Shown here in pieces: positions 42,542-52,506 of a stretch of DNA of 64,000 nt. The translations under genes were made by a program, and so were the position numbers. Origin of the DNA: Rhizobium sp. P40RR-XXII (GTDB lineage Bacteria; Pseudomonadota; Alphaproteobacteria; Rhizobiales; Rhizobiaceae); the NCBI RefSeq assembly GCF_012641405.1, contig NZ_JABAII010000002.1, forward strand, positions 496,001 to 560,000. The letters run 5' to 3'. The stretch's first letter is position 1. Each line of letters begins with the position of its first letter. The notes under the pieces are model-generated. The model had not been told where the DNA came from, did not search any database, and saw only the letters and a program-made list of their open reading frames with translations.

Positions 42542-44389
42542 GTGACCGACAGCAAGCGGGACAATAATGAAGGTAACGGCGGCTTCCCCGGCTTCGACCC
42601 AAAGTCAGTGGAGCCTTACATCGTCAGGGATCCCGAAGCGATGGCCGTCAACTTTGCCCGCGCGCTGGAAAATCTCGGCAAGGCGGCCTCCGCCTGGCTT
42701 GCGCCACGCGAGCGCGGCGAGAAGGTCGATACGGTTGCCGATCCTTTTACCGACATGGTCAAGACGCTGTCCAAGGTCGGCGAATACTGGCTATCCGATC
42801 CTCGCCGGACGCTGGAGGCGCAGACACATCTCCTGTCCGGCTATTTCGGCCTGTGGACAAAAACCATGCAGCGTCTCAGCGGCGATTCGTCCGCCGAGGC
42901 CGAAGCCGAACCGGTCAAAGACAAGCGTTTCGCCGACGAGGACTGGCAGAAGAATCCCTTCTTCGATTTCCTGAAGCAGACCTATCTGCTGACATCGAAC
43001 TGGGCGGAAAAGTTGGTCGGCGAAGCCGAGGGGCTGGACGAGCATACGCGTCACAAAGCTGCGTTCTACACGAAGCAGATCACCGCCGCCTTTTCGCCGA
43101 CCAATTTCATCGTGACGAATCCGCAGGTCTACCGCGAAACCATCGCCTCCAATGCCGAGAACCTGGTGCGCGGCATGAAGATGCTCGCGGAAGATATCAG
43201 CCTCGGCCACGGCGAACTGCGCCTGCGGCAGACCGACATGACGAAATTCGCCGTTGGCCGCGACATGGCGCTGACCCCCGGCAAGGTCATCGCGCAAAGC
43301 GATGTCTGCCAAGTCATCCAATACGAGCCGGCGACGGACAAGGTGCTGAAGCGGCCGCTGCTGATCTGCCCCCCCTGGATCAACAAATTCTACATTCTCG
43401 ACCTCAACCCGCAGAAATCCTTCATAAAATGGTGCGTGGAGCAGGGTCACACGGTCTTCGTCATCTCCTGGGTGAACCCCGATCAGCGCCATGCCACGAA
43501 GGATTGGACCTCCTATGCCCGCGAAGGCATCGATTTCGCGCTCGACACGATCGAAAAGGCGACGGGAGAGCAGGAGGTCAATGCTGTTGGCTATTGCGTC
43601 GGCGGCACGCTGCTGGCCGCCACGCTCGCGCTCCACGCCAAGGAAAAGAACAAGCGCATCCGCACGGTGACCTTCCTGACGACCCAAGTCGATTTCACCT
43701 TCGCCGGCGACCTGAAGGTTTTCGTCGATGAAGAACAGATTGCGGCACTCGAAGAGCAGATGAATGTGCTCGGCTATCTCGAAGGCTCGAAGATGGCGAC
43801 GGCCTTCAACATGCTGCGCGCCTCGGAACTGATCTGGCCCTATTTCGTCAACAGCTACCTGAAGGGGCAGGATCCCCTGCCCTTCGACCTCCTGTTCTGG
43901 AACGCCGATTCCACGCGCATGGCGGCCGCCAACCATTCCTTCTACCTGCGCAACTGCTATCTCAACAATGCGCTCAGCCAGGGCAGGATGATGCTCGATG
44001 GCAAGACGCTGTCGCTGAAGGATGTGCGCATCCCCGTCTATAATCTGGCAACGCGCGAGGATCATATCGCGCCGGCCAAGTCCGTCTTCATCGGCAGTCA
44101 ATATTTCGGCGGCCCGGTGGAATTCGTCGTGACGGGTTCCGGCCACATCGCCGGCGTCGTCAACCCGCCGGACAAACATAAATACCAGTTCTGGACCGGC
44201 GGCCCGACAACCGGCGACTATGAGAACTGGCTGGCCGAGGCAAAGGAGACGCCGGGTTCCTGGTGGCCGCATTGGCACGCCTGGATCCTCTCGCAGGATC
44301 ATCGCATGACGACAGCCCGCCCGCCGGGCGGCAAGGCGCTCAATGCGCTTGAAGAGGCGCCCGGCAGCTTCGTCATGGAACGGGCGTAG
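42542..44389 (+). CDS. phaC: Class I poly(3-hydroxyalkanoate) synthase
   Basis: Polymerises (R)-3-hydroxyacyl-CoA into PHB. The 615-residue protein has an N-terminal PhaC domain, then the alpha/beta-hydrolase core. The lipase-like box is GYCVGG with catalytic Cys352, the Asp is in [14 protein letters not shown], and the His in [14 protein letters not shown]. The GTG start at 42542 follows GGGAGG. Its partner phasin is at 19.7 kb; no phaAB genes are in the window. Confidence 0.96.
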   Translation: MTDSKRDNNEGNGGFPGFDPKSVEPYIVRDPEAMAVNFARALENLGKAASAWLAPRERGEKVDTVADPFTDMVKTLSKVGEYWLSDPRRTLEAQTHLLSGYFGLWTKTMQRLSGDSSAEAEAEPVKDKRFADEDWQKNPFFDFLKQTYLLTSNWAEKLVGEAEGLDEHTRHKAAFYTKQITAAFSPTNFIVTNPQVYRETIASNAENLVRGMKMLAEDISLGHGELRLRQTDMTKFAVGRDMALTPGKVIAQSDVCQVIQYEPATDKVLKRPLLICPPWINKFYILDLNPQKSFIKWCVEQGHTVFVISWVNPDQRHATKDWTSYAREGIDFALDTIEKATGEQEVNAVGYCVGGTLLAATLALHAKEKNKRIRTVTFLTTQVDFTFAGDLKVFVDEEQIAALEEQMNVLGYLEGSKMATAFNMLRASELIWPYFVNSYLKGQDPLPFDLLFWNADSTRMAAANHSFYLRNCYLNNALSQGRMMLDGKTLSLKDVRIPVYNLATREDHIAPAKSVFIGSQYFGGPVEFVVTGSGHIAGVVNPPDKHKYQFWTGGPTTGDYENWLAEAKETPGSWWPHWHAWILSQDHRMTTARPPGGKALNALEEAPGSFVMERA

Positions 44390-44403
44390 GCGATCGCCAG
44401 ACC

Positions 44404-45153
44404 ATGCTCTTTCCTTCGCCTCTCGTTCCCGCCCGCCTGATCGCGCGCTACAAGCGCTTCCTCTTCGATGCCGAGCTGGAGGACGGAACCTTCATCACCG
44501 GTTCCTGCCCGAATACCGGCTCGATGCTCGGCCTGACGGCGCCGGGCTCGCGCATTTGGCTCTCCGAACACGAAGGAGCGAAGCGAAAATACCGTCACGT
44601 CTTCGAACTGATCGAGGCTGATGGCACGACCGTCGGCGTCAACACGGCCATGCCGAACCGGACCGCGGCGGAAGCGATCGCGCTTGGACAGGTTTCCGAT
44701 CTCGGAGACTATACGACGGTAAAGCGCGAGCAGAATTATGGCCGCAATTCCCGCATCGACCTGCTCTTGACCGACCCTTTGCGGACAACCACCTATGTCG
44801 AGGTGAAGAACGTCCATTTCATGCGACGGCCGGGCCTTGCGGAATTTCCCGATACGGCAACGGCCCGCGGCGCCAAGCACCTAGAAGAACTCGGCGATAT
44901 GGCAGAGGCCGGTTACCGCGCCGTCATGCTGTTCGTGATCCAGCGCCATGATTGCAATCGTTTCCGGATTTGCGGCGATCTCGATCCGGTCTACGCCAAG
45001 GCCTACGATCGGGCTTTGGCGCGCGGCGTCGAAGTATATGCGCTGAAATGCAGGGTCTCGCCGACGGAAATAACGCCAGCCGGGTTGATCCCGATAGACG
45101 AACCCGGCATAGCTGCATTAGATACGAGTATAAAGATTTCTGCTGAAGGCTAG
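44404..45153 (+). CDS. sfsA: DNA-binding/nuclease-like SfsA protein
   Basis: The 249-residue protein of the SfsA family (sugar fermentation stimulation) has an N-terminal OB-like domain ([29 protein letters not shown]) and a restriction-endonuclease-like core with RIDLLLTDP and [10 protein letters not shown]. The in vivo role is uncertain. It begins 14 bases after the phaC stop and is followed by map after 2 bases, the conserved rhizobial order sfsA-map-radC. Confidence 0.93.
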   Translation: MLFPSPLVPARLIARYKRFLFDAELEDGTFITGSCPNTGSMLGLTAPGSRIWLSEHEGAKRKYRHVFELIEADGTTVGVNTAMPNRTAAEAIALGQVSDLGDYTTVKREQNYGRNSRIDLLLTDPLRTTTYVEVKNVHFMRRPGLAEFPDTATARGAKHLEELGDMAEAGYRAVMLFVIQRHDCNRFRICGDLDPVYAKAYDRALARGVEVYALKCRVSPTEITPAGLIPIDEPGIAALDTSIKISAEG

Positions 45154-45155
45154 TC

Positions 45156-45992
45156 ATGGTGAATTACATCGAAGCGGCAACGGCGCCGGCGAAGAATACG
45201 GGCGCTATCCGCATCTACGGGCAGGATGCCTTTGCCGGAATGCGCAAGGCATGCCAGCTGACCGCCCGCTGCCTCGATGAACTGGCCGCGATCGTCAAGC
45301 CCGGCGTGGCCACCGATGTCATCGACCGCTTCGTTTTCGAATTCGGCATGGATCACGGCGCCTATCCGGCGACGCTGAACTATCGCGGCTACATGAAATC
45401 CTCCTGCACCTCGATCAACCACGTCGTCTGCCACGGCATTCCCAACGACAAGCCGCTGCGCGAAGGCGATATCGTCAATATCGACGTGACCTATGTGCTC
45501 GACGGCTGGCACGGCGATTCCAGCCGCATGTATCCGGTCGGCGAAATCAAGCGTTCTGCCGAGCGGCTGCTGGAAGTCACTTACGAATCGCTGATGCGCG
45601 GCATCGCCGCCGTCCGGCCGGGTGCCCGCACCGGCGCCATCGGCGAAGCGATCCAGACCTATGCCGAGGGCGAGCGCTGCTCGGTCGTGCGCGATTTCTG
45701 CGGCCATGGCGTCGGCAGCCTGTTTCATGACTCGCCGAATATCCTGCATTACGGCCGGATCAATGACGGCCCGGAGCTGCGCGAAGGCATGATCTTCACC
45801 ATCGAGCCGATGATCAATCTCGGCAAGCCGCATGTGAAGGTGCTCGGCGATGGCTGGACGGCGGTCACCCGCGACCGCTCGCTTTCGGCGCAATACGAGC
45901 ACACGGTCGGCGTCACCGCGACAGGTTGCGAAATCTTCACCCTATCGCCCGGCGGCCTCGACCGCCCCGGCCTGCCGCCGCTGCAGGGGTAA
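45156..45992 (+). CDS. map: Type I methionine aminopeptidase
   Basis: Removes the initiator methionine from new proteins. The 278-residue pita-bread metalloenzyme shows all five metal ligands: Asp in VNIDVT, Asp in WHGDSSR, His in GHGVGSLFHDSP, Glu in FTIEPM and Glu in AQYEHTVGVT. It lies between sfsA and the N-terminal part of radC, with a 3-base gap. Confidence 0.96.
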   Translation: MVNYIEAATAPAKNTGAIRIYGQDAFAGMRKACQLTARCLDELAAIVKPGVATDVIDRFVFEFGMDHGAYPATLNYRGYMKSSCTSINHVVCHGIPNDKPLREGDIVNIDVTYVLDGWHGDSSRMYPVGEIKRSAERLLEVTYESLMRGIAAVRPGARTGAIGEAIQTYAEGERCSVVRDFCGHGVGSLFHDSPNILHYGRINDGPELREGMIFTIEPMINLGKPHVKVLGDGWTAVTRDRSLSAQYEHTVGVTATGCEIFTLSPGGLDRPGLPPLQG

Positions 45993-45995
45993 ATC

Positions 45996-46171
45996 ATGGC
46001 GAAACGTCCCGCTTCTTCCAACGGACATGGCGACATGCCCCTCGATAGAAGCGGGGAGACGGAAGCTTTGGAAGAGGCCCCGCTTCTGGACGAGCGACTA
46101 TTCTTCGCACCACAAGCCGCCAAATCCGCCACACAAGCCACCAAATCCGCGCCAGCGGCCAAACCCGCCGC
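45996..46171 (+). pseudogene. radC: radC, 5' part (interrupted by IS481-type element)
   Basis: This encodes the variable N-terminus (MAKRPASSNGHGDMPLDRSG and an Ala/Lys/Thr-rich linker) up to AAKPAA. The frame then runs into the insertion sequence and stops. Deleting the element and one 6-base target copy restores a 287-residue frame joining to [20 protein letters not shown] in the 3' part. Confidence 0.85.
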
Positions 46172-46177
46172 CCTAGC
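46172..46177. repeat. Target-site duplication, left (CCTAGC)
   Basis: It matches the right copy CCTAGA (47213-47218) except the last base. Both fit NCTAGN, the target consensus known for IS481. Confidence 0.7.
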
Positions 46178-47212
46178 TGTGAGGTTTCAGGAGGTTGTCC
46201 ATTCGGAGCGGATTTGGGAGACTGGAGTTACCACACCTCAGTATGCCAGGATCGCCCCGAATGAACATTCACAAGAATGCCCGACTGACCCCGCTGCGTC
46301 GAGAGGAAATGGCCTCGGCGGTTGTCGGTGGCCGACTGTCGCAAGCGCAAGCCGCCCGCGTCTATGCCGTCTCGCCCAAGATCGTATCGCGGTGGATTGA
46401 ACGCTTCGAACAGGGTGGGCGCGCCAAGATGGCGGATCACTCGTCTCGGCCCAAAAACAGCCCCAGGCAGACGGATCAGGTTTTAAGCGATCGCATTGTC
46501 GCTCTTCGTCGCCAGCGCCTGACCGGCAAGCACATTGCCATGGAGACAGGCGTATCACCGGCCACCGTCAGCCGCGTTCTCAAGCGGGCCGGTCTGTCCC
46601 GGATGAAAGACATTGCTCCAGCCAAACCGGTCGTGCGTTACGAATATGCCGAGCCAGGTGGCTTGATCCATCTCGATATCAAGCGCCTCGGCCGCTTCGA
46701 TCGGGTCGGTCACCGGATCACCGGCGACAGAACCGGCCAGAGCAACTCACGCGGCATCGGATGGGAATACGTCCATGTCTCAATCGACGATACCTCCCGG
46801 GTCGCCTTCACCGACATCTTCCCGAACGAAAAGGCCGTCAGCGCCATCGCCTTCCTCAAGGCGGCAGTTGCCTATTACGCCAGCCTCGGCATGACGGTTA
46901 CGCGGGTCATGACCGACAACGGTTCTTGCTACATCGCCAAGGATTTCGCACGAGCCTGCAAGGCTCTCGGTCTCAAGCACATCCGCACCAAACCCTACAC
47001 ACCACAGACAAACGGCAAAGCAGAACGCTTCATTCAGACCGCATTGCGCGAATGGGCGTATGCGCGGGCCTATCCATCGTCAGAGACACGAAAAACTCAT
47101 CTGCCAAGCTGGACCCATATGTACAATTGGCACCGCCCTCACGGCGGCCTAAAATCAAAACCGCCAATCAGTCGCCTCGGTCTGAACCGAGACAACCTGT
47201 TGAGGCTCCACA
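46178..47212 (+). mobile_element. IS481-family insertion sequence in radC
   Basis: A 1035-base element bounded by imperfect 22-base inverted repeats: 46178-46199 (TGTGAGGTTTCAGGAGG...) and 47191-47212 (reverse complement TGTGGAGCCTCAACAGG...), 16 of 22 positions equal. It carries one transposase gene. The target is NCTAGN. It looks intact and recent. Confidence 0.9.
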
Positions 47213-47217
47213 CCTAG
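46261..47217 (+). CDS. IS481-family transposase
   Basis: The 318-residue DDE transposase has an N-terminal helix-turn-helix ([37 protein letters not shown]) and an rve integrase core: Asp in [11 protein letters not shown], Asp in [12 protein letters not shown], and Glu in [12 protein letters not shown]. The last codons are LLRLHT; the TAG stop is formed by the CTAG target just outside the element. The ATG at 46261 gives the usual [14 protein letters not shown] start. Confidence 0.92.
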   Translation: MNIHKNARLTPLRREEMASAVVGGRLSQAQAARVYAVSPKIVSRWIERFEQGGRAKMADHSSRPKNSPRQTDQVLSDRIVALRRQRLTGKHIAMETGVSPATVSRVLKRAGLSRMKDIAPAKPVVRYEYAEPGGLIHLDIKRLGRFDRVGHRITGDRTGQSNSRGIGWEYVHVSIDDTSRVAFTDIFPNEKAVSAIAFLKAAVAYYASLGMTVTRVMTDNGSCYIAKDFARACKALGLKHIRTKPYTPQTNGKAERFIQTALREWAYARAYPSSETRKTHLPSWTHMYNWHRPHGGLKSKPPISRLGLNRDNLLRLHT

Positions 47218-47900
47218 AGCGTGATGCCGAAGCCCATTATCATGGCCACCGCGAGCGGTTGCGCAATCGCTATCGCGACGGCGGCGACGCGGCGCTGGCC
47301 GATTATGAAATGCTCGAGCTGCTGCTCTTCCGGCTCATCCCGCGCCGCGACACGAAGCCGATCGCCAAGGCTCTGCTCGCCCGCTTCGGCTCGCTCGGCG
47401 GCGTATTCGGTGCGCCGGTCAGCCTGTTGACCGAGGTCAGCGGCGTCGGCGATGCGGTCGCGCTCGACCTGAAGCTGGTTGCGAGCGTCGCCCAGCGCAT
47501 GCTGAAGAGCGAGTTGACAGGCAAGCCGGTGCTCTCTTCCTGGAAGGCGCTCATCGACTACTGTCATGCCGCCATGGCACATGAGACGCGCGAGCAATTT
47601 CGCCTGCTGTTTCTCGACAAGCGCAATGCCTTGATCGCAGATGAAATCCAGGGGCTTGGCACGGTCGATCATACGCCTGTCTATCCCCGTGAAGTCGTCA
47701 AACGGGCGCTGGAACTCTCCGCTTCAGCAGTGATTCTCGTCCACAACCACCCCTCGGGCGATCCGACGCCGTCTCGCGCCGATATCGACATGACCAAGAC
47801 GATTGTCGACACCGCCAAGCCCTTGGGCATAACTGTTCACGATCATGTTATCATCGGCAAGAACGGTCATGTCAGCTTCCGCGCATTGCGTTTGATCTGA
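47213..47900 (+). pseudogene. radC: radC, 3' part with intact JAB/MPN domain
   Basis: After the duplicated CCTAGA the radC frame resumes as [16 protein letters not shown]. The UPF0758/RadC core includes the helix-hairpin-helix region [20 protein letters not shown] and the zinc-site JAB motif [20 protein letters not shown]. The catalytic region is intact but lacks its own normal start; an internal start such as the Met in [10 protein letters not shown] could allow a shortened product. RadC function is uncertain in general (a DNA-repair role is disputed). Confidence 0.85.
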
Positions 47901-48162
47901 AATTGTCGCGCACGCCCTAATTTAATTATTCAAAAACGTATCATATCATTTTGATATAATATCACTTTTCAGAACCATCGCGTATTTCCAATTTTTCAAA
48001 AACTCCAAGATCGCCCGTCGCTGTCTCCATTTTCGCTTTTCAGTTCAGCGTCAGGATGATCTGGCAGAAGGATGGCCGCATTCAGTCGGCGAATCCGCCG
48101 GCGGAAGTCGTTGTTTTGATTTGGCCAATCTGCTTGCGCGGTCGGCCCGCCCCGGAGATCGC

Positions 48163-48759
48163 ATGCTGAAGACATCGCCGACGCTTTCCCATCGCCTCCG
48201 TCGTGTTGGCCGCGGCGCGCTTGTCGCCCTAGGAGCTTTCACCGCGGTGGCAGTCGGTTTCTACGCGCATATGCTCTGGACAACGAACTTCCACCCGGTC
48301 ATCGCCGGCGAACTCTATCGCTCCTCTCAGCCAACGGCCGCCACGATTGCGGAGCTTCAAAAGCAATATGGCATCAAGACCATCATCAACCTGCGCGGCG
48401 AAAACAGCGGTCGTCATTGGTATGACAAGGAAGTCGCCGAGGCCAAGCAACTCAACATCAACCACATCGACTTTCACATGTCGTCTGCTCGTGAGTTGAC
48501 GCAGCAGCAGGCCGCACAGCTTATCGAAATCATGCGCGATGCGCCGAAACCGCTTCTCATTCATTGCCAGGCGGGAGCGGACCGCACAGGGCTCGCCTCG
48601 GCGCTCTATCTCGCCGCCATTGCCAAGACGAACGAGTCAACGGCAGAAAACCAGATGTCGATCTTCTACGGCCATCTTTCATTTTCGTTTACCCGCGCCT
48701 ATGCCATGGATCGGACATTCGAGAAGCTGGAACCCTGGCTCGGCTTTTCCGCGTCCTGA
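48163..48759 (+). CDS. Membrane-anchored dual-specificity/tyrosine phosphatase-like protein
   Basis: The 198-residue protein has an N-terminal hydrophobic segment (GALVALGAFTAVAVGFYAHML) that may anchor it in the inner membrane. Its phosphatase domain carries the P-loop HCQAGADRTGLASALY (HCxxGxxRT) and a general-acid region near YDKEVAEAK. It begins FHPVIAGELYRSSQPTAATI, typical of bacterial dual-specificity-like phosphatases. The substrate is unknown. The ATG at 48163 follows GGAG. The AT-rich gap upstream (47901-48162) contains nothing I recognise. Confidence 0.85.
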   Translation: MLKTSPTLSHRLRRVGRGALVALGAFTAVAVGFYAHMLWTTNFHPVIAGELYRSSQPTAATIAELQKQYGIKTIINLRGENSGRHWYDKEVAEAKQLNINHIDFHMSSARELTQQQAAQLIEIMRDAPKPLLIHCQAGADRTGLASALYLAAIAKTNESTAENQMSIFYGHLSFSFTRAYAMDRTFEKLEPWLGFSAS

Positions 48760-48868
48760 CCGCCGGCCCATCCCGTTAGATAATCTGTAACATTGAGCAG
48801 CTACCGGTTGACGGAGTGCATGTTGCGTTGCGACATTGATTCCCTATCCAGTCATCCGAGGCTTCCCG

Positions 48869-50275
48869 ATGGACCAATTCGATCTCCTAGTCGTAGGTAG
48901 CGGCCCTGCAGGCCGCAGAGGCGCTATCCAGGCCGCCAAACTCGGCAAGAGGGTGCTCGTCATCGAGCAGGGCAAACGCGTCGGCGGCGTCTCGGTCCAC
49001 ACCGGCACCATCCCCTCCAAGACGCTGCGCGAAACCGCGCTCAACCTCTCCGGCTGGCGCGAGCGTGGCTTCTATGGCCGGGCCTATCGCGTCAAACAGG
49101 AAATCAGCGCGGAGGACCTGCGCCGCCGCCTCCTGATCACCCTCGACCACGAAGTCGAAGTGCTCGAGCATCAGTTTGCCCGCAATCGCGTCCAGCACAT
49201 TCGGGGCAAGGCAAGTTTCGTCGATCCGCAAACCATGCAGGTCGTCAAGGACGACGGCGAAGTCGTCAATGTCACGGCGGCAAGCATCCTCCTTGCCGTC
49301 GGCACCAAGCCGTTCCGTCCGGATTACATACCCTTCGATAGCAAGACAGTGCTCGACAGCGACGAACTGCTCGACATCGAGGAACTGCCGCGGTCGATGG
49401 TCGTCATCGGTGCCGGCGTCATCGGCATCGAATATGCGACGATCTTCAGCGCGCTCGACACGCAGGTAACGCTGATCGATCCGAAGTCGACCATGCTCGA
49501 TTTCATCGACAAAGAGATCGTCGAAGACTTCACCTACCAGCTGCGCGATCGCAACATGAAGCTGCTGCTTGGCCAGAAGGCCGAGAAGGTGGAGCGCCTG
49601 CCGAGCGGTAAAGTGGAGCTGACGCTCGACAACGGCCGCCACATCACCACCGACATGGTGCTGTTTGCCGCCGGCCGCATGGGCGCGACCGATACGCTCA
49701 ATCTCCCCGCAGCCGGCCTGGAGGCAGACAATCGCGGTCGCCTGAGCGTCAATCCCGAAACCTTCGCCACGAAGGTCCCGCATATCTTTGCCGCAGGCGA
49801 TGTCGTCGGCTTCCCGAGCCTTGCCTCCACCTCGATGGAACAGGGCCGCATCGCCGCCCGCGTCGCCGTCGGTGCGATTGCCAAGGAGCCGCCGAAATAC
49901 TTCCCCTACGGCATCTATGCCGTGCCGGAGATTTCCACCTGCGGCCTCTCGGAGGAAGAGGTCAAGGACCGGCATATCCCCTACGAATGCGGTATCGCGC
50001 GCTTTCGCGAGACCTCGCGCGGCCACATCATGGGCCTCGACACCGGCCTCTTGAAGATGATCTTCTCGCTGAAAACCCGCCGTCTCCTCGGCGTCCACAT
50101 CGTCGGCGAAGGTGCCACCGAGCTCGTGCATATCGGCCAGGCCGTGCTGAACCTCAAGGGCACCGTCGAATACTTCGTCGAAAACACCTTCAATTATCCG
50201 ACGCTCGCCGAAGCCTACAAGATCGCCGGCCTCGATGCCTGGAACCGCATGGGCGACATCAAGTCGGAGATTTGA
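48869..50275 (+). CDS. sthA: Soluble pyridine nucleotide transhydrogenase
   Basis: A flavoprotein that interconverts NADPH and NADH. The 468-residue protein has the FAD motif LLVVGSGPAGRRGAIQAAK, TIPSKTLRET, NAD motif MVVIGAGVIGIEYATIFSAL, and HIFAAGDVVGFPSLA. The redox-active Cys pair of lipoamide dehydrogenase is absent (GGVSVHTGTIPSK), as expected for SthA. The ATG at 48869 has CCGAGG 7 bases upstream. The length matches E. coli SthA (466). Confidence 0.93.
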   Translation: MDQFDLLVVGSGPAGRRGAIQAAKLGKRVLVIEQGKRVGGVSVHTGTIPSKTLRETALNLSGWRERGFYGRAYRVKQEISAEDLRRRLLITLDHEVEVLEHQFARNRVQHIRGKASFVDPQTMQVVKDDGEVVNVTAASILLAVGTKPFRPDYIPFDSKTVLDSDELLDIEELPRSMVVIGAGVIGIEYATIFSALDTQVTLIDPKSTMLDFIDKEIVEDFTYQLRDRNMKLLLGQKAEKVERLPSGKVELTLDNGRHITTDMVLFAAGRMGATDTLNLPAAGLEADNRGRLSVNPETFATKVPHIFAAGDVVGFPSLASTSMEQGRIAARVAVGAIAKEPPKYFPYGIYAVPEISTCGLSEEEVKDRHIPYECGIARFRETSRGHIMGLDTGLLKMIFSLKTRRLLGVHIVGEGATELVHIGQAVLNLKGTVEYFVENTFNYPTLAEAYKIAGLDAWNRMGDIKSEI

Positions 50276-50404
50276 ATTTTTCATGGGTGCGGCAATAGCC
50301 CCTCTTCCCCGGAAGCGGCCAAACTCCGAGGGCCTAAGCCCTTTGCCTTATCCCGCGTTTTCCAAACCATTCATGCGGGATCAGGTTAATCGCAAAATCC
50401 CCTC

Positions 50405-50977
50405 TCAGCGTTGACCCGACACCATCTGCATGATGAGCGTGATACGTTGAGCCCGGAAAGCGGGCCTTATCCTGCCGTGACGTTCAAGTTCCGCCAGACC
50501 GTGAAGTGCCGACCAGAAGGTTTCGGTAGCGGTATCCACATCCTGGGAGAACGGCGCGATCACCGTCGCCATGGCTCCGAAACCATCACGAAGTTGGGCT
50601 GGCGTGTCGGATCTGGCAAAGCGGAGACCAGTCGGCAGGACGAACATCGCCTCGTATAGCGCAGGGCGAGCGAAAGCGAAATCGAGATAGGCGGCTGCGA
50701 CGTCTTGCACTCGCTCCTTTGGCGTGGACGATGGCCGGATCGCGGCGCGTAGCATCGCTGCCAATTCGCCGAAGCCTTCGAGCGCGACCGCACCGACGAT
50801 CTGATCGCGATTTTCAAAATGCGAATAGAGAACCGGCTGACTGTATTCTATCTCCTCGGCGAGACGCCGGATCGTGACGGATGCCCAGCCGTCGCGTTCC
50901 GCGATCGTCCTCGCAGCGACGACGATCCTGCGTTCGCGCTCCCCGCGTTCCCTGGCCTTGCGTTCGCTGATGCCCAC
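50405..50977 (-). CDS. TetR-family repressor
   Basis: The 190-residue protein has an N-terminal helix-turn-helix (RRIVVAARTIAERDGWASVT, IRRLAEEIEYSQPVLYSHFE) and a TetR C-terminal domain with the WHG-like LHGLAELERHGRIRP. The GTG start at 50977 follows GAGGAAGC. It is divergent from the DoxX-like gene; the palindrome in the shared region (51049-51063) is its likely operator. Confidence 0.92.
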   Translation of the reverse strand: MGISERKARERGERERRIVVAARTIAERDGWASVTIRRLAEEIEYSQPVLYSHFENRDQIVGAVALEGFGELAAMLRAAIRPSSTPKERVQDVAAAYLDFAFARPALYEAMFVLPTGLRFARSDTPAQLRDGFGAMATVIAPFSQDVDTATETFWSALHGLAELERHGRIRPAFRAQRITLIMQMVSGQR

Positions 50978-51041
50978 CTAGCTTCCTCATCTCCATTGGA
51001 GTGAATTTTGTAATGCCAAAACTGCCGAAAAGGAACGTTGA

Positions 51042-51070
51042 TTGACAATCTAGCAATGCTAGAATATATC
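51042..51070 (+). promoter_or_regulatory. Promoter with TetR operator in the spacer
   Basis: TTGACA (51042-51047) and TATATC (51065-51070) are exactly 17 bases apart. The spacer contains the palindrome TCTAGCA-A-TGCTAGA (51049-51063). A related half-site (ATGCTAGG) is at about 51079-51086. A repressor bound here would block RNA polymerase. Confidence 0.8.
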
Positions 51071-51122
51071 CTATCGCTATGCTAGGCCTGAGCGTCATGG
51101 CTCATCATCGAAGAGAAAATCA

Positions 51123-51485
51123 ATGAATCTTCCAATTCCAATTTTCACGGGCACAACGTCACTCGATACCATCCTCGTCTGGCTGGCCGCCGGGGCGTTT
51201 CTCGTCGGCGCTATCGTCAACGCGAGTGGACATCCGAAAATCCGCGCGGGCTTCGTGCGGCTTGGATTTCCTTTCTGGTGGTGCTGGGTCACGGCCGCCC
51301 TTGAACTCGTAACCGCTGTACTTTTGGTCACAGCCGGCGCCCGATATATCGGGGTCGCGTTGGGCGCCTGCATCATGCTCGCCGCGATCACCGCCATTGT
51401 CGGCATCCGGAACTATCGGGAACTCCCGCCGCCTCTCGTGTTCCTGTTGCTGCTGGCACTGGCGGGTGTCAGCGGCCAAGTCTGA
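51123..51485 (+). CDS. DoxX-like small membrane protein
   Basis: The 120-residue protein has four hydrophobic helices (ILVWLAAGAFLVGAIVNASG, WWCWVTAALELVTAVLLVTA, YIGVALGACIMLAAITAIVG, LVFLLLLALAGVS). It fits the DoxX-like superfamily. Such proteins often accompany TetR repressors and quinone or flavin stress genes, as here with the flavodoxin-like gene 184 bases downstream. Confidence 0.75.
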   Translation: MNLPIPIFTGTTSLDTILVWLAAGAFLVGAIVNASGHPKIRAGFVRLGFPFWWCWVTAALELVTAVLLVTAGARYIGVALGACIMLAAITAIVGIRNYRELPPPLVFLLLLALAGVSGQV

Positions 51486-51669
51486 GTATTCCGCGGGCAA
51501 CATGCCATCCAAATGAGAACGCATGCGTGACTGGCTGGAAAAGGTCCTATCGCCAGGGCGTCGGGTATCATCCCCCCCAATCATCAACCCACCGAGAAGA
51601 AGACGTCAGTCCGAGCGAACGCGCTTCCGGACAGCGTAAAGCCATGGCCAGAAGGAGGCCAAAACCATC

Positions 51670-52245
51670 ATGTCAAATCGCACAGCAAGCACAGTCGTCG
51701 TTTATCATTCCGGCTACGGCCACACCCAGCGGATGGCGGAAGCCGTGGCGGAGGGTGCGGGCGGAGTCCTTTACGCCATCGATGCGGATGGCAATCTTTC
51801 CGACGACGGATGGGGCGCGTTGGACGCCGCCGATGCCATCATCTTCGGATCACCAACCTACATGGGAGGCCCGAGCTGGCAGTTTAAGAAGTTTGCCGAC
51901 ACGTCCTCCAAGGCCTGGTTCACCAATAAGTGGCAGGACAAGGTTTTCGGGGGCTTCACCAACAGCGCCAGTTTGAACGGCGACAAGCTCAATACCCTCG
52001 AATACTTCGTTCTCCTGGCGGGACAGCATGGAGGCCTGTGGGTCAGTCTGGGGATGAAGCCAGCGAACGTGAAAGCCTCCAAGCGCGATGATGCAAACAG
52101 GATGGGATCGTACATCGCGCCCATGGCGCAGTCCGATGCCGACGCAGCCCCGAGCGAAATGTCGATCGGCGATCTGGAAACTGCTCGCGCTTACGGCGAG
52201 CGCGTAACACGAGTTGCGCAGCGGTTCGCGTCAGCCGGGCATTGA
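51670..52245 (+). CDS. Flavodoxin/WrbA-like NAD(P)H-dependent oxidoreductase
   Basis: The 191-residue flavodoxin-fold protein has the FMN loop YHSGYGHTQRMAEAVAEG, IIFGSPTYMGGPSWQFKKFA, and GGFTNSASLNGDKLNTLEY. WrbA-type enzymes reduce quinones by two electrons. A strong ribosome-binding site (AAGGAGG) lies 10 bases upstream. It probably shares the TetR-controlled promoter with the DoxX-like gene, but a 184-base gap leaves room for its own promoter. Confidence 0.85.
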   Translation: MSNRTASTVVVYHSGYGHTQRMAEAVAEGAGGVLYAIDADGNLSDDGWGALDAADAIIFGSPTYMGGPSWQFKKFADTSSKAWFTNKWQDKVFGGFTNSASLNGDKLNTLEYFVLLAGQHGGLWVSLGMKPANVKASKRDDANRMGSYIAPMAQSDADAAPSEMSIGDLETARAYGERVTRVAQRFASAGH

Positions 52246-52506
52246 TGCACGGGCCGCATGGGCGGTATCAAGTCGGAACTTTAGACTTAGGCAATATTGA
52301 CCATGCCGTCGGGGCTTATTACCCTGGCGGCATGATGAAAATTCTCAACATCGCTTCGATCTTCTTCATAAGCCGCTAATCCGCTGGCTTTCAGCCAAAT
52401 GAAGACGCGACCGCCTCAGCGGCTGTAGCCGCGGCTGGTCTATGCCGAAACGGCCGTATTCCCACATAGGAAGGGCAAAATACGGCGCGACGATGAGAGA
52501 GATTTC

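Noticed and set aside
42791..44302. 503-codon frame antisense to phaC
   Set aside because: Opposite strand encodes an unmistakable PHA synthase.
42542..44389. Cys instead of Ser in the PhaC lipase box
   Set aside because: Cys is the normal nucleophile of PHA synthases.
47213..47224. TAGAGCGTGATGC right of the IS as another dispersed repeat edge
   Set aside because: It is ordinary radC coding sequence (LERDAE) and lacks the complementary arm.
48869..50275. Missing redox cysteines in SthA as a sign of inactivation
   Set aside because: Soluble transhydrogenases normally lack the disulfide pair found in lipoamide dehydrogenase.
48887..50284. 465-codon frame antisense to sthA
   Set aside because: Opposite strand is a clear flavoprotein with all motifs.
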